A DNA stretch of 10,182 bases from Pseudomonadota bacterium (GTDB taxonomy: Bacteria; Pseudomonadota; Alphaproteobacteria; UBA9219; RGZA01), in NCBI GenBank assembly GCA_016195205.1, contig JACQAB010000065.1:1-10182 (forward strand), written 5' to 3'. The notes beneath the pieces are model-generated. The model was not told the origin of the DNA and searched no databases. It saw only the letters and a list, made by a program, of their open reading frames with translations. This document shows, piece after piece, positions 6,084 through 10,182 of this stretch. Positions within the stretch are counted from its first letter, which is position 1; each line of letters starts with the position of its first letter. The translations under genes and the position numbers were made by a program.

Positions 6084-7961
6084 TTAAATCCGCATCTGCA
6101 GGCCGATTTCCACCGCCCGGTTGGTGGGAATGCGATAGAAATCATGCGCGCGGACCGAGTTGATATAAATGAAGGCGTAAATCACCGCCTGCCACAGCGG
6201 CAGCCCGATATGCGCGTCGGGGATCAGCGTGACGCGCGAGACGAAAAAGCTGGTGTCGGCCATTTCCAGGTCCAGCGTTTTTTCTTCCACGCATTGGCGC
6301 AGCAGCATGGGAATGTTGGGGAATTCCATGAAGCCGTAATCGGCTTCCAGCTGCAGCACGTTTTCGCCCATATCCTTGATGGTGTAACGTTCGGCCTTGC
6401 TGACGCGCGGAAATTCCTGAATGTTGATGTGTAAAATAATCAAGCGCTTATGGATGACGTGGTTGTGACGAAAATTGCGCACCAGCGCGTGCGGCGCGTC
6501 GCCCAGCGTGCGCACCAGATAAATCGCCGTGCCGGGAACACGCACCGGCTGGCGTTCGCGCATCAGGCCAAGGAAATCCTTGATCAGCATGGTATTGCGG
6601 CTAATCTCATGCTGCAGATAGGCGCTGCCGTCGAACCAGATAACCATCAGGGTGAACATCAAACTGCCTACCGTGAGCGTCACCCAGCCGCCTTCCACCA
6701 CCTTGATCAGGTTGCCGGAAAGCAGCAGCGCATAAATCGCCAGGATGAATCCGCATTGCGCCAGGCTGCACCAAAGTGGCCAGCGCCAGATTTTGCGCAT
6801 CACCTGGTACGACAGCAGCGCGGTCATGATCATGGTGCCGATCACCGCAATGCCATAGGCCGAAGCCAGGCTGTTCGAGGTGCGGAAGGTAAGCACCAGC
6901 AAAATTACCGCGATCATCAGCAGCGAGTTGACCAGCGGAATATAAATCTGCCCGGCCTCGCGTTCCGAGGTGTGCATGACGCGCATGCGCGGCATGTAGC
7001 CCAGTTGCATGGCCTGCCGCGTGATCGAATAAGCGCCGGAAATCGTGGCTTGTGAGGCAATCACGGTGGCGGCGCAGGCCAGCAGCACCATGGGAATCTG
7101 CAGCATTTCCGGCGCCATGCGGAAGAAGGGATTGTCTGCCGCTTCGGGAGTACGCAGCAGCAAGGCGCCTTGCCCGAAGTAATTCAGCAGCAGGCAGGGC
7201 AGGGCCACGAAGGTCCATGCGCGCTGGATAGGCTTGAATCCAAAATGGCCCAGATCGGCGTAAATCGCCTCGCAGCCGGTAATGGCCAGCACCACGGCGC
7301 TAAGAACGATGATGGTCATGCCTTGATGCATCACCATGAAACGGAATGCGTATATGGGGTTAATCGCCTGAAGCACCAGCGGATCGGCAATAATCGCGCG
7401 CAGGCCCAAAAGCCCGATGGTACTGAACCACACCAGCATCACCGGCCCGAAAAACCGCCCGATGGAATGCGTGCCATGGCGTTGCACCATGAACAGCCCC
7501 ACCAGAATGCTCAAAGTAATCGGAATAATAAGGTGTTCCACGGTGGGAGCGGCCACGCTCAGGCCTTCCACGGCGCTTAGCACCGAAATGGCGGGGGTGA
7601 TCAGGCTGTCGCCGTAAAAAAGCCCGGCGCCGGCGATGCCCAGATAAATCAGGATGCGCCGCAATTTGGCGTTGCTGGTGGTGCGCATGGTGAGGGCATG
7701 CAGCGAAAGCACGCCACCTTCGCCCTTGTTGTCGACGCGCACGATGAAGTTGATGTATTGCCCGGTCACCACGATCAGCAGCAGCCAGAAAATCAGCGAC
7801 AGCACGCCCAGAATATTTTCCGGCAGGACAGCCAGGCCGATCTGTTTTGAAAAGCTCGCCTGAATGGCGTAAAGCGGGCTGGTGCCGATATCGCCGAACA
7901 CCACGCCGAGCGCGCCGATGGTCAGCGCCGTTTGGTAGGAGAAGTCTGTTTTGGCCTGCAT
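6084..7961 (-). CDS. kup: Low-affinity potassium transport system protein Kup
   Basis: Kup is an inner-membrane potassium uptake protein of the KUP/HAK/KT family, thought to work as a potassium-proton symporter. The start at 7961 (MQAKTDFSYQ) gives 625 aa, the usual family length. A frame extending to a TTG at 8096 adds 45 residues unlike the family and overlaps a palindromic repeat, so it is rejected. The family hallmark ALGVVFGDIGTSPLYAI is at residues 17-33, with GDSLITPAISVLSAVEGL in the next membrane section. About twelve hydrophobic segments fill the first 450 residues, and a soluble C-terminal domain follows, ending near the stop at 6084-6086. No strong ribosome binding site precedes the ATG. 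It converges with pyrD; upstream lies the palindromic and att-like sequence at 8107-8180. Confidence 0.95.
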   Translation of the reverse strand: MQAKTDFSYQTALTIGALGVVFGDIGTSPLYAIQASFSKQIGLAVLPENILGVLSLIFWLLLIVVTGQYINFIVRVDNKGEGGVLSLHALTMRTTSNAKLRRILIYLGIAGAGLFYGDSLITPAISVLSAVEGLSVAAPTVEHLIIPITLSILVGLFMVQRHGTHSIGRFFGPVMLVWFSTIGLLGLRAIIADPLVLQAINPIYAFRFMVMHQGMTIIVLSAVVLAITGCEAIYADLGHFGFKPIQRAWTFVALPCLLLNYFGQGALLLRTPEAADNPFFRMAPEMLQIPMVLLACAATVIASQATISGAYSITRQAMQLGYMPRMRVMHTSEREAGQIYIPLVNSLLMIAVILLVLTFRTSNSLASAYGIAVIGTMIMTALLSYQVMRKIWRWPLWCSLAQCGFILAIYALLLSGNLIKVVEGGWVTLTVGSLMFTLMVIWFDGSAYLQHEISRNTMLIKDFLGLMRERQPVRVPGTAIYLVRTLGDAPHALVRNFRHNHVIHKRLIILHINIQEFPRVSKAERYTIKDMGENVLQLEADYGFMEFPNIPMLLRQCVEEKTLDLEMADTSFFVSRVTLIPDAHIGLPLWQAVIYAFIYINSVRAHDFYRIPTNRAVEIGLQMRI

Positions 7962-8106
7962 GGCGTTCGGGAAGGAACGAAAAGGCTTTCTTGCTTTTAG
8001 GCCGGTGTCTTTAAGAAAGAATGAACGCCATTGGGGTATCGATTTGGCGCCAAAAACTCCGCCTGTGCCTTGAGGTTGGCTTGCCAGGCGTAGCAAGCGG
8101 CAACCG

Positions 8107-8167
8107 GTCCGGCTTCGCCCTTCGGGCTATGCCGGACAGTCTTCGCGCGCTTTCGCTTGCGAAGACT
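8107..8167. repeat. Two adjacent hairpin-forming palindromes upstream of kup
   Basis: The first (8107-8137) pairs GTCCGGC with GCCGGAC and has an inner GCCC-TTC-GGGC stem. The second (8138-8167) pairs AGTCTTCGC with GCGAAGACT. They abut and resemble in style the mosaic repeat at 5956-6065. For the element to the right they could act as a terminator. They lie more than 140 bases ahead of the kup start. Confidence 0.6.
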
Positions 8168-8180
8168 GGAGCGGGCGAAG
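8165..8180. other. Putative attachment-site repeat (distal copy)
   Basis: The 16 bases actggagcgggcgaag are identical to 9577-9592, which is the 3' end of tRNA-Gly (including its CCA) on the minus strand. Both copies have the same orientation, as expected for attL/attR flanking an element that entered at the tRNA. The next bases differ (cgccc here, ggatt in the tRNA). The repeat abuts a palindrome, so a chance or repeat-derived match is possible. Confidence 0.45.
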
Positions 8181-8502
8181 CGCCCAAGAAGAAAAAAGGC
8201 TACCGGAATTCAGATGCATATTCAAGCAATTAGTAGGGGCTCAGACCGAACAGTTTGCGAGTTGTTGGACGGTGTGTTGGACGTTTTTCTGTGGCTGCCG
8301 ACCGTGACGACCTACGCACGCTGACGATCACGCTTGATCATTCGAATTGCCCCATCCTGGGGTCCATCCCGTCGTGCGGAAGTCTTTGCATCGCGCCAAG
8401 CCAGGAATTGCGCGTAGCGTCTGCATGGGCTCTCTGTGATGAAAGCTGTCTGTGCCGAGGTAGGTGAGGCCGCAGAACTCGGTTTTGGTGACGATGTAGT
8501 AG
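8181..8502. other. Stretch without a recognisable gene
   Basis: Several short frames are open on both strands, but none has a convincing start or a known motif. The minus strand holds a frame after 8502 reading YYIVTKTEFCGLTYLG that looks protein-like but was not identified. Near 8263-8287 are two copies of TGTTGGACG spaced 12 bases apart. Most likely this is decayed DNA of the tRNA-linked element. Confidence 0.4.
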
Positions 8503-8580
8503 AGACCGATAGGGGGCGTCGAGGCGCTTGCTGACGATACCTTCTAGCTGCCGCCGCTCGCATTCGTCGAGAAGCATCAC
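8503..8580 (-). pseudogene. Fragment resembling LigD-type ATP-dependent DNA ligase
   Basis: About 26 codons read LLDECERRQLEGIVSKRLDAPYRS. The part LEGIVSKRLDAPYRSG is the usual form of ligase motif IV and its flank in bacterial LigD (non-homologous end joining) ligases. After the YRS codons the frame no longer resembles a ligase, and nothing ligase-like precedes it. This is at most a small remnant, too short to be sure. It lies inside the stretch bounded by the tRNA-derived direct repeat. Confidence 0.35.
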
Positions 8581-8909
8581 GATGCCGCTGCATGCGCGGA
8601 CGGGAAGAGGGCACCTTGTGAGCAGGTGCCGCGGGCTTGGGGTCGCGTTACAGATCGCGATGATTCATCGTTGAACAACGATGAGCGGGCCTTTCGAAGC
8701 CTTTTGCTCCGGCCTGCTCGCATCGGCGAGTGCTTTGTCGGCGAGGCGAAGCTCAGCGAGCGCAGCTCGCTTGTAACAGCATGCCGTGTATTTGAATGAA
8801 AAGCCTTTTGGATTGGAGGATAAAATATTGCCATCGGAGTCCCGCTCTCATCTATTTTAACACGAGAAAACGTTGCAATTTTACTTAGCATATCGTTTGG
8901 GTCGCTCAT
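8577..8909 (-). CDS. Orphan reading frame with strong ribosome binding site, probably decayed
   Basis: The frame of 110 aa begins at the ATG at 8909, just after GGAGG (8914-8918), the best ribosome binding site in this region. The first 40 residues (MSDPNDMLSKIATFSRVKID to about AFHSN) read like a real soluble protein. From there on the composition changes to Ser, Arg and Ala without pattern, and a different frame of the same strand (reading RAALAELRLADKALAD) looks more coding. This suggests a frameshift or fusion near 8795. No family was recognised. It lies in the tRNA-linked element downstream of three hairpins that could hold its control region. Confidence 0.4.
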   Translation of the reverse strand: MSDPNDMLSKIATFSRVKIDESGTPMAIFYPPIQKAFHSNTRHAVTSELRSLSFASPTKHSPMRAGRSKRLRKARSSLFNDESSRSVTRPQARGTCSQGALFPSAHAAAS

Positions 8910-8964
8910 AATTCCTCCATAGTTCAATCTAGACTATTTAGCACAAAACGCTGAAACTAACAAA

Positions 8965-9036
8965 TTGGTTTCCATTAACCAAATTAATTACTCCCGGCAA
9001 GGCCGGGAGGTTAGATGGGAACCACTAAAAGTGGTT
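8965..9036. other. Cluster of three hairpins
   Basis: Three inverted repeats stand in a row: TTGGTT/AACCAA (8965-8970, 8977-8982), a perfect 8-bp stem CTCCCGGC/GCCGGGAG with an AAG loop (8991-9009), and a 7-bp stem AACCACT/AGTGGTT with an AAA loop (9020-9036). The middle one is followed on the minus strand by TAATTAATTT and could be a weak terminator for the truncated integrase. The set lies 56 bases or more upstream of the orphan frame at 8909, so an operator role is also possible. Confidence 0.45.
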
Positions 9037-9047
9037 TAAAAGGAATC

Positions 9048-9398
9048 CTATGGGATAAGAGAGAGTTGGTCTAGTTGCCTAACCTTCGCGATGAAGGTCT
9101 TGGAAGGATCAAATGCGAGATACAGGTTGACCGTTAGGGTGCGCGCGCATCGGCGTGTGGCGGCGTATCGGGCAAGCTGTTCGCGGGCGGGGCCAGCGGC
9201 CGCAGCACCCCAGAACGCCTCCAAGTCACGGTTCAATCTCTCGGCAACGCGGGAGGCTCTGCGGCCTGTGCGGTCCTGCGCGATCCTGATCTTGGTCGAG
9301 TGCCGGACAATCCCGCGCGTGTCGACGGCTGCGAACTCGGCGGGGACCCGGCGCACGAAGTGCCACGTGCCGTGGCGGCGAGTGAGAAAATCAGACAT
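9048..9398 (-). pseudogene. Truncated site-specific integrase (N-terminal part only)
   Basis: The minus-strand frame from 9398 encodes 116 aa. Its first 90 or so match the N-terminal region common in alphaproteobacterial phage-type integrases (DUF6538 type). This part reads MSDFLTRRHGTWHFVRRVP, then VDTRGIVRHSTKIRIAQDRT, then GRRASRVAERLNRDLEAFW. After RYAATRRCARTL the usual continuation is lost, and the frame ends in unrelated residues. The core-binding and catalytic domains, with the Arg-His-Arg-Tyr residues, are absent, so the protein cannot recombine DNA. The start lies 181 bases from the 3' end of tRNA-Gly, the normal place for an integrase that uses a tRNA as its target. Identification is by memory of the family pattern. 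Confidence 0.65.
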
Positions 9399-9411
9399 GG
9401 CGCGGCACGAC

Positions 9412-9424
9412 TGTTGGACGTTTT
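9412..9424. repeat. TGTTGGACGTTTT repeat near integrase start
   Basis: The same 13 bases occur at 8275-8287, and the shorter TGTTGGACG also at 8263-8271. The copy here is followed by an imperfect inverted version (TGTCCAGCA, near 9430). Placement near both ends of the putative element would fit recombinase arm sites, but this is inference. Confidence 0.35.
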
Positions 9425-9529
9425 GTTAGATGTCCAGCAAGTGCCATGCGGTCGAAGACCACGCAGCACGACCGCAGGCTAGCCGCGCTAGCCACGGAAG
9501 TGTCTGGAATATTTGGTAATTTCATGCGA

Positions 9530-9554
9530 AAGCGCTCCTGGGTGAAGAGCGCTT
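9530..9554. terminator. Hairpin downstream of tRNA-Gly
   Basis: AAGCGCTC (9530-9537) pairs with GAGCGCTT (9547-9554) around a 9-base loop, 25 bases past the tRNA's encoded CCA. There is no run of T on the minus strand after it, so a terminator role is only possible. Confidence 0.3.
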
Positions 9555-9578
9555 CGACGGCCAGTCCCTAGAAGAAAC

Positions 9579-9653
<75 letters not shown>

Positions 9654-9670
9654 ATCCGTTAAGACGCGGC

Positions 9671-9698
9671 ATCTTACGGCAAGGCCTTGCGATTGCAA
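9671..9698 (-). promoter_or_regulatory. Likely promoter of tRNA-Gly
   Basis: On the minus strand, TTGCAA (9698-9693) and TAAGAT (9676-9671) are spaced by 16 bases, a fair sigma-70 type pair. The -10 end is 17 bases before the mature 5' end of the tRNA. Confidence 0.5.
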
Positions 9699-9767
9699 GC
9701 TTCTTCTAATGTTTAAAAATAGCGCGGAAGGCTTGCCCGGAAACGCTAAATGCACCATTTTTAGATC

Positions 9768-10182
9768 ATGAACCAGTCCCAGCCCACCCTCCAACCCGAA
9801 GCCGCCGCCGTCCTTGTAAAGGACAGCAATACGGATTCGTTTATGGCCGATGTGATCGAAGTCTCGAAATCCGTGCCGGTGATCGTGGATTTCTGGGCGC
9901 CGTGGTGCGGCCCCTGCAAGCAGCTTGGCCCGTTGCTTGAAAAAGCCGTGAACGAGGCCAAAGGCAAGGTGCGGATGGTGAAAATTAACGTCGATGAAAA
10001 CCAGCAACTGGCCCAGGGGCTGCGCGTGCAATCTATTCCCGCGGTGTTCGTGTTCGCGGGCGGCCGCCCGGTGGACGGCTTCATGGGCGCGCTGTCGGAA
10101 AGCCAGGTGAAAACTTTTGTGGAGAAATGCGCTCAGCTCGCGCCCGCGCCCGAGGGCGCCGAGGCCGTCCCCGACGCGAATT
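9768..10182 (+). CDS. cnoX: Thioredoxin-domain protein, CnoX/YbbN-like (partial at right edge)
   Basis: The frame runs open for 138 codons to the window end. The ATG at 9768 is the first possible start, because a TAG lies in frame two codons upstream; no clear ribosome binding site is visible. A variable N-terminal extension of about 17 residues leads into the thioredoxin fold. WCGPC has its two redox cysteines at 47 and 50 (FWAPWCGPCKQLGP), and the cis-proline is at 91 (QSIPAV). PVDGFMGALSESQV (about 101-114) is typical of the alphaproteobacterial CnoX/YbbN group, which acts as a chaperone-linked oxidoreductase guarding clients of GroEL or DnaK. After residue 122 a Pro/Ala/Glu linker begins; in this group a TPR-like domain follows, but it is outside the window. 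A plain thioredoxin would stop near here, so the longer form is preferred. The gene is divergent from tRNA-Gly. Confidence 0.8.
   Translation, partial: MNQSQPTLQPEAAAVLVKDSNTDSFMADVIEVSKSVPVIVDFWAPWCGPCKQLGPLLEKAVNEAKGKVRMVKINVDENQQLAQGLRVQSIPAVFVFAGGRPVDGFMGALSESQVKTFVEKCAQLAPAPEGAEAVPDAN

Noticed and set aside
6450..7218. Long frames overlapping kup on both strands
   Set aside because: Shadows of kup, which has clear family motifs through this stretch.
7962..8096. N-terminal extension of kup to a TTG start at 8096
   Set aside because: The added 45 residues do not resemble Kup proteins and extend toward the palindromic repeat. The start at 7961 gives the standard length.
8255..8467. Plus-strand 70-aa frame (MRVVGRCVG...)
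   Set aside because: No ribosome binding site and no recognisable domain. It overlaps unassigned decayed sequence on the other strand.
8991..9036. Start of a CRISPR-like repeat array
   Set aside because: The three hairpins differ in sequence and size and are not direct repeats with regular spacers.

Overview
The window looks like an alphaproteobacterial chromosome of moderate GC. The evidence is the protein styles: a PgsA, a class 2 PyrD, a Kup potassium transporter and a CnoX-like thioredoxin with the short N-terminal extension common in that class. Intergenic 'GTCATCCCGG' palindromic repeats, frequent in several alphaproteobacterial genomes, agree with this. The genus cannot be fixed from sequence alone.

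Left third (1-3648): this is the unusual part. One full-length minus-strand gene (3648-1597, 683 aa) encodes a helical membrane protein that resembles DUF3422 proteins in layout. Downstream lie at least two further copies of its C-terminal coding section (1266-610, and 297 running off the left edge). They have no N-terminal part and no ATG start. A block of about 90 codons is strongly conserved in all three copies. The tail after it (membrane hairpin plus basic C-terminus) differs between the two tails that are visible. Each complete tail ends 2-6 bases from the stop of a small convergent plus-strand gene (1370-1594 and 403-603) encoding a single-span membrane protein. The two small proteins are distantly alike. 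The repeated unit is about 1 kb: conserved block, variable tail, convergent small gene, conserved 68-bp leader. This has the form of an expressed gene followed by silent C-terminal cassettes, so recombination within the conserved block could swap the tail together with its small partner.

Middle (3790-7961): ordinary housekeeping genes. On the minus strand are pgsA (phosphatidylglycerophosphate synthase) and a 71-aa conserved-looking protein just upstream of it. Divergent from them on the plus strand is pyrD (dihydroorotate dehydrogenase). pyrD converges on kup (minus strand), and a 110-bp mosaic palindromic repeat fills the gap between them.

Right part (8097-9592): a gene-poor stretch that reads as the scar of an integrated element. 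It is bounded by a 16-bp direct repeat equal to the 3' end of tRNA-Gly(GCC). It holds the N-terminus of a tyrosine-recombinase-type integrase, a short piece resembling a LigD-type DNA ligase, an orphan reading frame with a strong ribosome binding site, and several hairpins. Past the tRNA, the plus-strand CnoX/thioredoxin-like gene starts at 9768 and runs off the right edge.
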